Part shown: piece by piece, positions 19,318-29,035 of the stretch
How the letters are laid out: the number at the start of each line of letters is the position of its first letter
Numbering within the stretch: the stretch's first letter is position 1
DNA from: Kosakonia radicincitans DSM 16656
Lineage (GTDB): Bacteria > Pseudomonadota > Gammaproteobacteria > Enterobacterales > Enterobacteriaceae
NCBI RefSeq assembly: GCF_000280495.2
Contig: NZ_CP018016.1
Span: forward strand, 1,736,001-1,800,000
Reading direction: 5' to 3'
DNA: 64,000 bases
Position numbers and translations under genes: made by a program
The notes under the pieces: generated by a model
Databases searched by the model: none
Told to the model about the DNA's origin: nothing
What the model saw: the letters and a program-made list of their open reading frames with translations, nothing else

Positions 19318-19617
19318 GATGCATGTCAACCAGAAACGACATACATTCGCCCGCATTTGTTTATTTTATGTAAAATCAATTAGTGTAAAAAGTCACATCA
19401 TTGTAGTGAAAAAGGTTGAGTTAGATCGCAGAAACGGGTACATATAGCGCGAAACACGGTCCGTTGCTTACCCATTAAAACCCAGATAAATGAGCAGCCA
19501 GCCCATACGCTGCGCGGGATGTGACCTTTTCTGCGTAGTTGACAAGATGAATTGTCAATATTGTGTTAATCTAGATGTGAAATATTTGTGAAGTGTAAGT
19601 ACTTCTGGGGAAAGAAA
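19318..19617 (+). promoter_or_regulatory. Long upstream region of yejG
   Basis: About 300 bases without a gene. It is AT-rich near 19350-19410. At 19539-19558 it contains a perfect dyad TTGACAA-GATGAA-TTGTCAA whose left arm is a consensus -35 hexamer (TTGACA), so it may be a promoter-operator. No clear -10 sits at 17 bases. Nothing else recognisable was seen. Confidence 0.4.
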
Positions 19618-19962
19618 GTGAATACATTACAGCTCTCCATCATCCATCGTCTGCCCCAGTCTTATCGCTGGCTGGATGGTTTTGCAGGCGCAAAAGTTGA
19701 ACCGATTCCGCAAAATGGTCAGTCTGCGGAAGACAGCCTTGTCGCCTTAAAACTGCTCAGTCCGGATGGTGATAATGCCTGGCCGGTGATGCACAAGCTC
19801 AGCCAGGCGTTGAGTGATATTGAAGTGGATTGTTCCGTTCTGGAGTGCGAAGGGGAGCCGTGCCTGTTCGTCAACTGCCAGGATGAGTTCGCCGCGACCT
19901 GCCGCCTGAAAAACTTTGGCGTTGCCATCGCCGAGCCATTCTCCCGCCAAAACCCGTTCTGA
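19618..19962 (+). CDS. yejG: Conserved protein YejG
   Basis: Small enterobacterial protein of 114 residues, the same length as E. coli YejG, with the near-identical C-terminus [19 protein letters not shown]. It starts at GTG 19618 ([18 protein letters not shown]), preceded by GGGGAAAGAAA. A longer in-frame start at 19588 would add ten unrelated residues. Soluble, no signal peptide. Function is not established; in E. coli it has been linked to aminoglycoside tolerance only indirectly. It converges with yejF, leaving three bases between the two genes. Confidence 0.88.
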   Translation: MNTLQLSIIHRLPQSYRWLDGFAGAKVEPIPQNGQSAEDSLVALKLLSPDGDNAWPVMHKLSQALSDIEVDCSVLECEGEPCLFVNCQDEFAATCRLKNFGVAIAEPFSRQNPF

Positions 19963-19965
19963 ACG

Positions 19966-21555
19966 TCAGCGTAATGACAACAGCTGACGTGTATATGCCT
20001 GTTCCGGCGCGCTAAAAATACGCTGACATTCACCCTGCTCAACGACTTCACCCTGTTTCAGCACAATGACCTGATGACATAACGCGCGGATCACCTGCAA
20101 ATCGTGGCTGATGAAGATATACGCCAGCCGGTGCGTTTGCTGTAAAGACTTAAGCAATGTAAGAATCTGCGCCTGCACGGTGCGATCCAGCGATGAGGTG
20201 GGTTCATCCAGAATGATCAGTTCCGGCTTCAGGATCAGCGCACGGGCAATCGCAATGCGCTGGCGCTGGCCGCCGGAAAACTCGCCGGGAAAACGCCGCC
20301 GTGTTTCGGGATCCAGGCCCACTTCCTGCATCACTTCAATCACCCGCTGCTCGCGGGCACTGCGCGTTAACGCGGGGTGATGCACCCGCAAGCCCTCTTC
20401 GATAATTTGCTGTGCGTTGAGACGAGGATTGAGCGCGGAATTGGGATCCTGAAACACCACCTGGATGCGATGACGCACCGGCAGCATCTGCTGACGATTC
20501 CAGAGATGCAACGGCTTCCCATCAAAAAAAATCGTGCCCTGCGAAGCCACCAGACGCAGCAGCGCAAGCCCGGTTGTGCTTTTACCGGACCCCGATTCGC
20601 CTACCAGCCCCAGCGTTTCACCCGCCCGTAGAGAAAAGTTGATATTACGCACCACCTGATTATGCGCGATCACACGCTTAAAAATCCCTTTATGCACCGG
20701 GCAGCTGACACCGAGATTTTGTACTTCCAGTAACGGCGGCGCATCGTCAGGGAGCGGAACGGGATCGCCTGATGGCTCGCTGTTGAGCAACCGCTGGGTG
20801 TAGGGATGCACTGGCGTGCTGAACAACGCCTGAGCGCTGTTTTGCTCGACGCAGCGACCGTTTTGCATCACAGCAACGTTGTCTGCCAGCTTGCGCACGA
20901 TGCCTAAATCATGGGTGATAAATAGCAGCCCCATATTCAACTCATCGCGCAGTTCGCGCAGCAGTTTCAGAATTTGCGCCTGCACGGTAACATCCAGCGC
21001 GGTGGTGGGTTCGTCAGCAATCAGCAGCTCCGGGCGCGTCAACAGCGCCATGGCGATCATCACGCGCTGGCGTTCGCCGCCGGAAAATTGATGTGGGAAA
21101 TCCCCTAAACGCTGGCGTGCGTTTCGTATTCCTACTCGATCCAGACAATCAAGGATCTCCGCGCGCGCGGCTTCACGACGCATTCCTCTGTGCAGCGATA
21201 ACACCTCATAAAGCTGTTTTTCCAGCGTGTGTAGCGGGTTAAGCGACACCATGGGTTCCTGGAAAATCATGGCGATGGTGTTGCCGCGCACACCGCGTAG
21301 CGTGCGTTCACTGGCATGCAGCAGCGACTCTCCGTGGAACAAAATTTCGCCAGCAGGATAAACCACCGGCGGCGAGGGCAGCAGGCGCAGGATCGACAGT
21401 GCACTGACGCTTTTGCCGGAACCGGATTCACCCACCAGCGCCAGCGTTTCACCGGCTTCGATACGCAAGGAGAGATCGCTGACGACGGTGCGTAACGTCT
21501 GCTGCTGACGAAAAGCAATAGAGAGGGAATCGATAGAGAGCAGGGGAGTGGCCAT
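19966..21555 (-). CDS. yejF: Peptide ABC transporter ATPase YejF (double ATPase)
   Basis: ATPase of the YejABEF importer, which takes up oligopeptides and the Trojan-horse antibiotic microcin C. Two complete ABC cassettes are fused in 529 residues: each has GESGSGKS (about 40 and 318), a signature ([13 protein letters not shown] and [13 protein letters not shown]) and a Walker B ([12 protein letters not shown] and [12 protein letters not shown]). The two-base gap after yejE implies translational coupling; it is the last gene of yejABEF. Confidence 0.95.
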   Translation of the reverse strand: MATPLLSIDSLSIAFRQQQTLRTVVSDLSLRIEAGETLALVGESGSGKSVSALSILRLLPSPPVVYPAGEILFHGESLLHASERTLRGVRGNTIAMIFQEPMVSLNPLHTLEKQLYEVLSLHRGMRREAARAEILDCLDRVGIRNARQRLGDFPHQFSGGERQRVMIAMALLTRPELLIADEPTTALDVTVQAQILKLLRELRDELNMGLLFITHDLGIVRKLADNVAVMQNGRCVEQNSAQALFSTPVHPYTQRLLNSEPSGDPVPLPDDAPPLLEVQNLGVSCPVHKGIFKRVIAHNQVVRNINFSLRAGETLGLVGESGSGKSTTGLALLRLVASQGTIFFDGKPLHLWNRQQMLPVRHRIQVVFQDPNSALNPRLNAQQIIEEGLRVHHPALTRSAREQRVIEVMQEVGLDPETRRRFPGEFSGGQRQRIAIARALILKPELIILDEPTSSLDRTVQAQILTLLKSLQQTHRLAYIFISHDLQVIRALCHQVIVLKQGEVVEQGECQRIFSAPEQAYTRQLLSLR

Positions 21556-21557
21556 GA

Positions 21558-22583
21558 TTACACCGCCTTATTCGGATCAAATGCGTCGCGCACCGCTTCG
21601 CCGATAAAAATCAGCAGCGAAAGTAGCAGGGCGGTGGAGACGAACGCGGCAATCCCCAGCCACGGCGCCTGTAAGTTATTTTTCCCCTGTAACAGCAACT
21701 CACCCAGCGACGGCGAGCCAAGCGGCAAACCAAAGCCGAGGAAATCCAGCGAAGTCAGCGTTCCCACTGAGCCGCAAAGCACGAACGGCAGCAGCGTCAG
21801 GGTGGCGACCATCGCATTAGGCAACATATGGCGCAGCATAATCGCGCGATCGCTAACCCCCAGCGCCTGAGCGGCACGGATATAGTCAAAGTTACGTGTG
21901 CGCAGGAATTCAGCGCGAACCACGCTGACCAGCGTCATCCAGCCGAACAGCACAGTGATACCCAACAGCCACCAGAAGCCTGGCTGGATCACGCTGGAGA
22001 GCAAAATAATTAAAAATAGCGTTGGCAGACCTGACCAGACTTCAATAAAACGTTGTCCAAGCAGGTCGATTTTACCGCCGTAATAGCCTTGTAATGCGCC
22101 AGCCATGATGCCAATCACACTGGTACAAAAGGTCAACATCAGGCCGAACAGCAGCGAAATTCGCGTACCGTAGAGGATCCGCGCCAGAACGTCGCCGCCA
22201 TTTGCATCGGTGCCAAGCCAGTTCTGTGCTGAAGGCGGTGAGGGAAAGGGCGTAGCGGTGTCGTAGTTAATGCTGCGCGCGCCGAATCGCACCGGCGCCC
22301 ACAACGCCCAGCCGTGCTCTTCAAGCTGCTTTTTCAGCCACGGATCCTGATAATCCGCTGCCGTGGCCAGCGGGCCGCCAAAATCGCTTTCACTGTAATT
22401 TTTAACCAGTGGGACATACCAGTGCCCTTCATAACGCACCAGCAGTGGTCGGTCATTCGCCACCAACTCGGCAAACAGGCTGAGAATAAAAATGGTTAAA
22501 AAGATCCATAGCGACCAGTAGCCGCGCCGGTTATGGCGAAAGCGCTCCCAGCGCATCTGGTTGACATAGCTAAGTTGAAACAT
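21558..22583 (-). CDS. yejE: Peptide ABC transporter permease YejE
   Basis: Inner-membrane permease subunit (OppC/DppC type) of the microcin C/oligopeptide importer. The 341 residues have an N-terminal helix (LWIFLTIFILSLFAELVAN), a periplasmic insert, then five helices with the EAA-type loop AAQALGVSDRAIMLRHMLPN that docks on the ATPase. Its ATG overlaps the yejB stop by one base (TGATG), so translation is coupled. Confidence 0.95.
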   Translation of the reverse strand: MFQLSYVNQMRWERFRHNRRGYWSLWIFLTIFILSLFAELVANDRPLLVRYEGHWYVPLVKNYSESDFGGPLATAADYQDPWLKKQLEEHGWALWAPVRFGARSINYDTATPFPSPPSAQNWLGTDANGGDVLARILYGTRISLLFGLMLTFCTSVIGIMAGALQGYYGGKIDLLGQRFIEVWSGLPTLFLIILLSSVIQPGFWWLLGITVLFGWMTLVSVVRAEFLRTRNFDYIRAAQALGVSDRAIMLRHMLPNAMVATLTLLPFVLCGSVGTLTSLDFLGFGLPLGSPSLGELLLQGKNNLQAPWLGIAAFVSTALLLSLLIFIGEAVRDAFDPNKAV

Positions 22584-23683
22584 CAGCGTCCCTCGAAATC
22601 GATTCGCGGATCCACCAGCGTATAAGTGATATCACTGAGGATATTCAGCAGCAGGCCGATCAGAGAGAAAATATAGAGTGTGCCAAACATAACCGGGTAA
22701 TCCCGCGAGAGCGTGGCTTCATAGCCCAGCAGGCCAAGACCGTTAAGCGAAAAAATCACTTCAATCAATAGTGAACCGGTAAAAAACATGCTGATAAAGG
22801 TGGCAGGAAAACCGGCAATCACCAGCAGCATGGCGTTGCGGAACACATGTTTGCGCATGATATTGCGCTCGCTGACGCCTTTGGCGCGAGCAGTAACCAC
22901 ATACTGTTTGCGGATCTCATCCAGAAAGGAGTTCTTGGTCAGCATCGTCAGCGCGGCTAATCCGCCAATCACCGAAGCCAGTACCGGCAGAGTGATATGC
23001 CACAGGTAGTCGGTGATTTTTTGATACCAGGGCAGCGTGTCAAAATTTGTCGAGACCAGTCCGCGAAGCGGGAAAATATCGTAATAGCTGCCGCCGGAAA
23101 AAAAGATAATCAGCAGGATCGCGAACAGGAAAGAGGGGATTGAATAGCCAACGATAATGACCGCGCTGCTCCAGATGTCGAAACGACTGCCGTTGTAGAC
23201 CGCTTTGCGAATGCCGAGCGGTATCGACACCAGATAGACGATAAGCATTGCCCACAGGCTAACAGAGATAGAAACCGGCAGGCTGTCTTTGATTAATTGC
23301 AGCACTGAGGCGCTGCGAAACAGGCTGTCACCGAAGTCGAAGCGTATATAATCCCACAGCATTTTGAAGTAGCGCTGGTATAGCGGCTTATCAAAACCAT
23401 AGCGCTTTTTGATCTCTTCGATGACTTGCGGATCGAGGCCGCGCCCGCCGCGATAGTGGCTGTCGTTACTGAGAACATCGCCCACGCCGGTTCGCGCATG
23501 GGTTGCGCCCATACCGCCTGCGCCGCTACCGGGCAATGCGCTATGATCGCCAAACTCGATGGCGGCAATAGCCTGATCGACAGGGCCGCCGGGGGCAATC
23601 TGCACGATGAAAAAGTTAATGGTGATAATGGCCCAGAGAGTGGGAATTATCAGCAATAAGCGACGAATGATATAGGCGCCCAT
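22583..23683 (-). CDS. yejB: Peptide ABC transporter permease YejB
   Basis: Partner permease (OppB/DppB type), 366 residues. The N-terminus [20 protein letters not shown] is characteristic, followed by a periplasmic insert of about 90 residues and the EAA loop [20 protein letters not shown]. It begins nine bases after yejA and overlaps yejE. Confidence 0.95.
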   Translation of the reverse strand: MGAYIIRRLLLIIPTLWAIITINFFIVQIAPGGPVDQAIAAIEFGDHSALPGSGAGGMGATHARTGVGDVLSNDSHYRGGRGLDPQVIEEIKKRYGFDKPLYQRYFKMLWDYIRFDFGDSLFRSASVLQLIKDSLPVSISVSLWAMLIVYLVSIPLGIRKAVYNGSRFDIWSSAVIIVGYSIPSFLFAILLIIFFSGGSYYDIFPLRGLVSTNFDTLPWYQKITDYLWHITLPVLASVIGGLAALTMLTKNSFLDEIRKQYVVTARAKGVSERNIMRKHVFRNAMLLVIAGFPATFISMFFTGSLLIEVIFSLNGLGLLGYEATLSRDYPVMFGTLYIFSLIGLLLNILSDITYTLVDPRIDFEGR

Positions 23684-23692
23684 CCGATCTCC

Positions 23693-25501
23693 TTAACGTC
23701 TGGCTGCGGGCAATTTTGCCGCTTTATTTACGTCATACCACCAGGTGTCAAAACCCAGTGAGTAGAGCGGGCGAACGCCAGGCATTGAGAATTTATCCCA
23801 CCAGGCGATGCGATCGGCCGACATATACCACATTGGCAGCATGTAGTAATTCCAGGTCAGCACGCGATCCAGTGCGCGACCAAGAGGCAACAGTTTCTCC
23901 TTATTGCCCTGCCAGTGCGCGATCTGCGCGATCAGATTATCCACCGCCGGGTTTTTGACGCCGGGCGCGTTATATGAAGAGTCAATGTATTGCGAGCTCC
24001 AGGCAATCTGCAGATCCTCACTCGGCCACAATTGCGCCCGCCACAGGCGCGGCATCATATCGTAATCGCGGCTGCGCAGGCGGCTGGTGGCCTGCGAGTT
24101 ATCAACCTGGCGCACCTCCATATCGATGCCCAGGCGTGCAAGGCTGTGCTGGAACGGGAGAACCCACAAGGTATCGCCGCCGGAAGGCAGCAGCAGCTCA
24201 AAGGTGAAAGGCTGGCCGGTTTGCGCATTCACTCGCCGCTGATTTTTCAGCACCCAGCCCGCTTCCGTCAGCAGTTTATCGGCTTTGAGCAGATTAGCCC
24301 TGTCATAACCGCTGCCATCGGATTTTGCCGGTGTGTAAACGGAAGTGAAAACTTCCGGCGGTACTTGTGATTTCAGCGGCGCCAGCAGGACTAATTCGTC
24401 CGCATCGGGATAAGCGCGCGCGGCGTATTCAGTGTTCTGGAAATAGCTGTTAGCGCGGCTGTAGGCGCCGTAAAACAGCGCCTTGTTCATCCATTCAAAA
24501 TCAAAAGCCAGCGAGATGGCTTCGCGGACGCGGCGATCGCTGAAAATCGGCCGCTGAATATTAAACGCCAGCCAGCGAGTATCCTGCGCTGATGCGTTCG
24601 GTTGTTCATCTTTAACAATATAACCATGGCTGAAGTTGCTGCCGGTATAGCGCGTGGCCCAGTTTTTGGCATCACTTTCGCTGCGCATATCGAATGCGCC
24701 CGCCTTAAAGGCTTCGAACGCGACATTATCGTCGAGGTAGTAATCGTAACGGATCGCGTCGAAATTCCAGCGTCCGCGGTTAACCGGCAGATTCGCGCCC
24801 CAGTAGTCTTTGACCCGACTATAAGTAATGTACTGCCCCATGCGCCAGGCGCTGATGCGATAAGGACCGCTGCCCAGCGGAGGGCGCGAGAGTGGTTCAT
24901 CCAGCCGGTGATCTTTCCAGAATTTTTCCGGCATTACTGGCAGCGTCAGCAGGCTAAGCATGCTCTCTTTACTCGGTTTCGCCAGCACAATGCGTACGGT
25001 CAACGGCGAAATCGCTTTCACCGTCGTTCCCTTGTAGACCAGGCGAAATTGCGGCACGCCTTCCGTCATAAATTTTTGAAAGGTAAAAGCCACATCGCTG
25101 GCGCGGATGGGCGAACCGTCGTGAAATGTTGCGCGGGGGTTCAGCGAAACCTCCATCCAGGAGAAATCGTCCGCATAGCGGGCCATTTCTGCGACCAGCG
25201 GGTAGTAACTGCCGGGTTCATCATCGGAGGTGGTAAACAGGGCATCGTACAGTGATTCAGTTCGGACTGCGGCGTTGCCCCGCATGGCAAAACGGTTGAA
25301 GTTATCGAAGGTGCCAATCACCGACAGCGTTGCACTACCGCCTTTCGGTGCGGCAGGATTCACGTAGTCAAAATGGGTAAAGTTGATGGCGTATTTAGGC
25401 TCGCCGATCACGGCAAATGAGTCGCTCTCTTTAATGGTCTGGGCCTGACAAGCCAGAGCGGCAAACGCCAGCACGAAAGCTGAAATACGCAAAAACTTCA
25501 T
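23693..25501 (-). CDS. yejA: Peptide-binding protein YejA
   Basis: Periplasmic extracytoplasmic solute-binding protein (SBP family 5) of the yejABEF importer. The 602-residue precursor has a signal peptide MKFLRISAFVLAFAALACQA, then the large two-lobe fold with PKGGSATLSVIGTFDNFNRF, YRISAWRMGQYITYSRVKDYW and AFNIQRPIFSDRRVREAISL. It is the first gene of the operon; its promoter should lie in the 95 bases between it and pdeN. Confidence 0.95.
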   Translation of the reverse strand: MKFLRISAFVLAFAALACQAQTIKESDSFAVIGEPKYAINFTHFDYVNPAAPKGGSATLSVIGTFDNFNRFAMRGNAAVRTESLYDALFTTSDDEPGSYYPLVAEMARYADDFSWMEVSLNPRATFHDGSPIRASDVAFTFQKFMTEGVPQFRLVYKGTTVKAISPLTVRIVLAKPSKESMLSLLTLPVMPEKFWKDHRLDEPLSRPPLGSGPYRISAWRMGQYITYSRVKDYWGANLPVNRGRWNFDAIRYDYYLDDNVAFEAFKAGAFDMRSESDAKNWATRYTGSNFSHGYIVKDEQPNASAQDTRWLAFNIQRPIFSDRRVREAISLAFDFEWMNKALFYGAYSRANSYFQNTEYAARAYPDADELVLLAPLKSQVPPEVFTSVYTPAKSDGSGYDRANLLKADKLLTEAGWVLKNQRRVNAQTGQPFTFELLLPSGGDTLWVLPFQHSLARLGIDMEVRQVDNSQATSRLRSRDYDMMPRLWRAQLWPSEDLQIAWSSQYIDSSYNAPGVKNPAVDNLIAQIAHWQGNKEKLLPLGRALDRVLTWNYYMLPMWYMSADRIAWWDKFSMPGVRPLYSLGFDTWWYDVNKAAKLPAARR

Positions 25502-25596
25502 TCGCTGTGTTCCTGTGAACGGCGGCGCAGCAGGCGCCTTAACCTCTAATCATTGAATAATAAGGGAGGCCCGGCAGGTTGTGAAATAATTCGCGC

Positions 25597-27153
25597 CTAT
25601 AGCAGGGCGGAAAATGGCGGCGGCTGCCATTCGGTAAACTGTTGCAGCGTCATCGGACGGCTAAAATAGTAGCCCTGCATATAATGAACGCCATGTTCGC
25701 GCAGCCATCGGGCTTGCTCTGGCGTTTCAACACCTTCGGCGACGGTCAGCATATTCAGCTTTTTTGCCAGCGTCAGCACGGCATCAAGCACGGGCGACGT
25801 CACGGTTTCTGTGCCAATGGCATTGACGAAGCCACGGTCGATTTTCAGGTAGTCCAGCGTGAAACGTTCCAGATAAATCAGCGCGCTGTGGCCGGTGCCG
25901 AAATCATCAATAGCGGTTTCGTAGCCCTCTTCCCGAAGCTGCTCAAACCGCGCAGTCACTTCGTTAAAACGCAACATATCCCGCTCGGTGATCTCCAGTA
26001 CGATACTGAAATGGTGGGCGGGGAGTGAACGTGATAGCTGGCGGATATCCTGCATAAAGGTTTCATCTTGCAGGTGACCTGGGGCAATGTTAATGCCCAG
26101 TTTTGCGCCTTCGGGCAGCAATGTCTTTAATCGCGGCGCATCGTGGGCGATTAAACGGAACAGATGCTGCGTTAACGGCACAATCAGTTGCTGGGCTTCA
26201 GCAAAATGAATAAATGCATCCGGCGGTATTTCACCTGCCGTTGGATGCTTCCAGCGCATCAGAACTTCAACGCCGGTGACCTGCAAATTTTTCGCTTCCA
26301 CCACTGGCTGGTAAACAATATAGAACTGATCGCGCTTGATACCGGTCAGGATCTCGCGGCCAGGGGTGAGATTGTTTTGCAGGATATAGGCTGTCAGCAG
26401 GCCAAAAAGTATGCCAAAAGTGGCACCAAGCAGCACGGCGAATTGAATATCCTCTGATCGCCACTTTTCTGCATAGAGATAAAACGTGATTGGCGACCCT
26501 TCAATGTGCGTAGCTCGTATCGGCGGCGGGGTTATCGTACTCAGATCAACTAAACCGGGTGAAAAGGTAGAAACGGCACGATTGCCGATGCCCAGCGCCA
26601 CGCCGGTCAGATCGGGGCGTTGCGAGGTATAGAGCATATAAGGTGTCAGATTGATATTCAGCGTGGCGAACACCCCGCGGTTCTCCCGGAGCGGGCTGCG
26701 AAACCAGACGGCGATGGCGGGTTTGTTCGGCATCATCGGTGTGCCGGGCAGTAACACCATATCCATGTTTTTCGTCAGGTCGATATCCGGTACCAGATCT
26801 TTCATTGCCATACTCATCTCGCCGGTGGCCGATGAGCAAAAGGCTCGTTGATCTTTTACCAGCAGAAACGCTCGCACGTTAATCGTGAATGCGGCTCTGG
26901 AGGTCAGCTCGCTGACGACGACATGACACTCATTCAGCGTGAACGGTTGCAGCGATTCTGCTGTTGTTCGTATTTCACGGAGATAGCCTGAGAGCCAGTG
27001 CTGGATATTGTTCACTAATGCGGTATAGCGATCTTCGCGTTTATGCTGCTCCAGCCCCAATTGCAGTCCACCGACAATCAATGCAGAGAGTACTCCCGCG
27101 ATTAGGCTTATCAGTATAATTTTGCGATTCAGGGAAAAATAACGGCTGAACAT
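25597..27153 (-). CDS. pdeN: Cyclic-di-GMP phosphodiesterase PdeN (Rtn), CSS-EAL
   Basis: Membrane-bound enzyme that hydrolyses c-di-GMP. The 518 residues equal the E. coli length. A first helix (IILISLIAGVLSALIVGGLQ) precedes a periplasmic CSS domain with CSS at about 123-125, the redox-sensitive motif; a second helix is AVLLGATFGILFGLLTAYI. The EAL domain has EVLMRW in place of EALLRW, then NIAPGHL, LEITERD, DDFGTGHS, LKIDRGFV and EGVETPEQ, so the catalytic set looks complete. I use the ATG at 27153; a longer reading adds 28 residues without a ribosome site. Confidence 0.92.
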   Translation of the reverse strand: MFSRYFSLNRKIILISLIAGVLSALIVGGLQLGLEQHKREDRYTALVNNIQHWLSGYLREIRTTAESLQPFTLNECHVVVSELTSRAAFTINVRAFLLVKDQRAFCSSATGEMSMAMKDLVPDIDLTKNMDMVLLPGTPMMPNKPAIAVWFRSPLRENRGVFATLNINLTPYMLYTSQRPDLTGVALGIGNRAVSTFSPGLVDLSTITPPPIRATHIEGSPITFYLYAEKWRSEDIQFAVLLGATFGILFGLLTAYILQNNLTPGREILTGIKRDQFYIVYQPVVEAKNLQVTGVEVLMRWKHPTAGEIPPDAFIHFAEAQQLIVPLTQHLFRLIAHDAPRLKTLLPEGAKLGINIAPGHLQDETFMQDIRQLSRSLPAHHFSIVLEITERDMLRFNEVTARFEQLREEGYETAIDDFGTGHSALIYLERFTLDYLKIDRGFVNAIGTETVTSPVLDAVLTLAKKLNMLTVAEGVETPEQARWLREHGVHYMQGYYFSRPMTLQQFTEWQPPPFSALL

Positions 27154-27246
27154 AGTGTCAGGTCCATTCCAGGCGTTCAGAGATGCGGGAGCAACAGTTG
27201 CTGGACTATAACTTGAAAAGAAGGGGATGGCATACAACAGGCATAA

Positions 27247-27272
27247 AAAAACACCGCCGGAGCAGTGTTTTT
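27247..27272 (-). terminator. Intrinsic terminator of mepS
   Basis: On the minus strand AAAACACTGC pairs with GCGGTGTTTT around loop TCCG, then a T run, about 40 bases after the mepS stop. Confidence 0.85.
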
Positions 27273-27313
27273 AGACTTAATCGCCAGCTCAAGGGTAAAC
27301 CGGCATTAAGCAA

Positions 27314-27877
27314 TTAGCTGCGTGTCAGGATGCGTCGCGCTTCGTTGTAGCGCTTCTTCCAGTAAGGCTCATCCATGCTGGAAATCATCACACCGTTACT
27401 GGTGGAAGCATGAACAAACTGGTTATTGCCAATGTAGATGCCAACGTGTCGACCCGTTGAACCCGCCCTGAACAGAACCAGATCGCCCGTACGCAAACTG
27501 GTGCGCGAGATGGACTTACCGGTTTCCTGCTGTTCCCATGTGGAACGCGGCAGTTCTAACCCAAACTGTTCACGGAAGGTGCGCTGCACGAAACCAGAAC
27601 AGTCGATGCCTTTTTTGGTGTCGCCGCCGAGACGGTAGCGAACGCCTTTCCAGTCAGCATATTGATCCATAATGCGGCTTTTTACGTCCAGATTACGAAC
27701 CATATTTTCAAATTCATCCTGAGAGGTTTGCAGTGAAGAACTGTCTTCACCCACAGCAAGCGTCTCAGAATGCATGTTCTTTGCGGTATTTGTAGAACAA
27801 GCAGAGAGCAGTACCGCTACTGCAATTGCAGGGATCGCCCGCAAGATATATCTCAAAATCGGCTGAGATTTGACCAT
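27314..27877 (-). CDS. mepS: Murein DD-endopeptidase MepS (Spr), NlpC/P60
   Basis: Outer-membrane lipoprotein that cuts mDAP-D-Ala cross-links so that new glycan can be inserted; its level is set by NlpI-Prc proteolysis. The 187 residues carry a lipoprotein signal with lipobox LLSAC (Cys27). The NlpC/P60 catalytic Cys is Cys93 in [12 protein letters not shown]; the His pair lies in GRHVGIYIG and QFVHAS. The gene is monocistronic by context, with a terminator below and a 422-base gap above. Confidence 0.96.
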   Translation of the reverse strand: MVKSQPILRYILRAIPAIAVAVLLSACSTNTAKNMHSETLAVGEDSSSLQTSQDEFENMVRNLDVKSRIMDQYADWKGVRYRLGGDTKKGIDCSGFVQRTFREQFGLELPRSTWEQQETGKSISRTSLRTGDLVLFRAGSTGRHVGIYIGNNQFVHASTSNGVMISSMDEPYWKKRYNEARRILTRS

Positions 27878-28299
27878 GTTACTTATTTTCCCTTGAAGTC
27901 CTTAACGATAAATATCGTTATAAAAATGCCAACGCAGCGAGATTAATTATCTGAAGGCATCGAGACAATTACTCCGGCATAGATTTGTGGAAGAACGCAC
28001 AAAAAAACGCACAACGAGAATAACAGCACTCTTTGCGACAAGACGAACCGAGGTTACCTGAACATCCTGGGCATGGCGAGCGCTTTTCTGCATTTTTTTA
28101 TAAGAAATTATGATACAGAAAGTGAATTTCCTGAAATGCTCAAATATTAACCCGTGCAGTGTAAAAAGCACGCAATGTGCTAATTCATATGCAGTTTACC
28201 ATGACAGGAAAATGACAATAGTGGGAAAAGGCGGCAGATTTGAATTAGGGATCGAAAACGATCCCTAATGGATGACATTTATTGATGTTGGGTGATTGT
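27878..28299. promoter_or_regulatory. Gene-free region upstream of mepS
   Basis: This 422-base stretch must hold the mepS promoter (minus strand). At 27903-27920 it has a perfect dyad TAACGATA-AA-TATCGTTA about 26 bases before the mepS start. At 28244-28269, next to the lpxT stop, is an 11-bp hairpin listed separately. A 74-codon reading frame at 27947-28171 (minus) has no ribosome site or recognisable content and is not called. Confidence 0.5.
28244..28269 (-). terminator. Hairpin after lpxT, possible terminator
   Basis: Perfect 11-bp stem ATTAGGGATCG / CGATCCCTAAT with a four-base loop, 31 bases past the lpxT stop. Neither strand has a proper T run after it, so it may end transcription with Rho or merely stabilise the 3' end. 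Confidence 0.5.
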
Positions 28300-29001
28300 T
28301 TAAAGTTTGTTATTTCCAGGCAAATAACGATCGAACAAAGCGATAATTTTATCGCTTAACGGCGTTAACAGGCACCACGGCAGACCAATCAGCACGGCGG
28401 ATAACGAACCAACAGCAATATCTGTAAACCAGTGTGCACCGATCATGACGCGTGGGAAGGCAAAAACCACAAAAATAATCAGGGCAATGCCAAATGCTTT
28501 TTTGCCGAAATAACGCCACATCACCGCAGCGAAAATAAGCAACATCATTCCGTGGTCACCGGGGAAACTATCCTTCGAGGCATCTTTGGTCGGGAAATCG
28601 AGCAGCTCGCTGACGCGGTGAATATCGGTAAAGTAGAGGGACGGGCTTGCGCGTTGTACCGGCATCAGATGCTGCGCCAGCTGGTTTACCACTACAGCAA
28701 TCAATAACATGGTCAAACCAATGATTACCACACGGCGACGGCCGGTGCGATCGGCTGGCAGCCAGAACGAGAGCATCAGGCAGCCCATGGCGACCAGCGA
28801 ACAGGCATCGAACGCGCGGTTATTGGTTAGCGCCACCAGCCAAAGCCAGGCACGATTTTCTACCAGCCCACGGTTGAAGAAGTGGAAAATGGCCGAGTCT
28901 AGCGGAAACCAAAAACCATGATTTACAGGCAGATACCAGCACATAAACAACGCCAGCCCGATGGCGTTCAGCAAAATAATCAAGGGTAAACGAGTTTTCA
29001 T
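28300..29001 (-). CDS. lpxT: Lipid A 1-diphosphate synthase LpxT
   Basis: Transfers phosphate from undecaprenyl diphosphate to the 1-position of lipid A in the periplasmic leaflet, which also recycles the carrier. The 233-residue PAP2 enzyme has about six membrane helices and the three PAP2 motifs: KDASKDSF/PGDHG in the centre and RVMIGAHWFTDIAVG late. The order lpxT-yeiR-yeiQ is as in E. coli. The gene starts 34 bases after yeiR, so the pair may be co-transcribed. Confidence 0.95.
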   Translation of the reverse strand: MKTRLPLIILLNAIGLALFMCWYLPVNHGFWFPLDSAIFHFFNRGLVENRAWLWLVALTNNRAFDACSLVAMGCLMLSFWLPADRTGRRRVVIIGLTMLLIAVVVNQLAQHLMPVQRASPSLYFTDIHRVSELLDFPTKDASKDSFPGDHGMMLLIFAAVMWRYFGKKAFGIALIIFVVFAFPRVMIGAHWFTDIAVGSLSAVLIGLPWCLLTPLSDKIIALFDRYLPGNNKL

Positions 29002-29035
29002 TACTTAAGGATTCTTAATAAACACAGGGGGAACG

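Noticed and set aside
27947..28171. 74-codon minus-strand frame upstream of mepS
   Set aside because: No ribosome site, no motif, and it lies in the probable promoter region.
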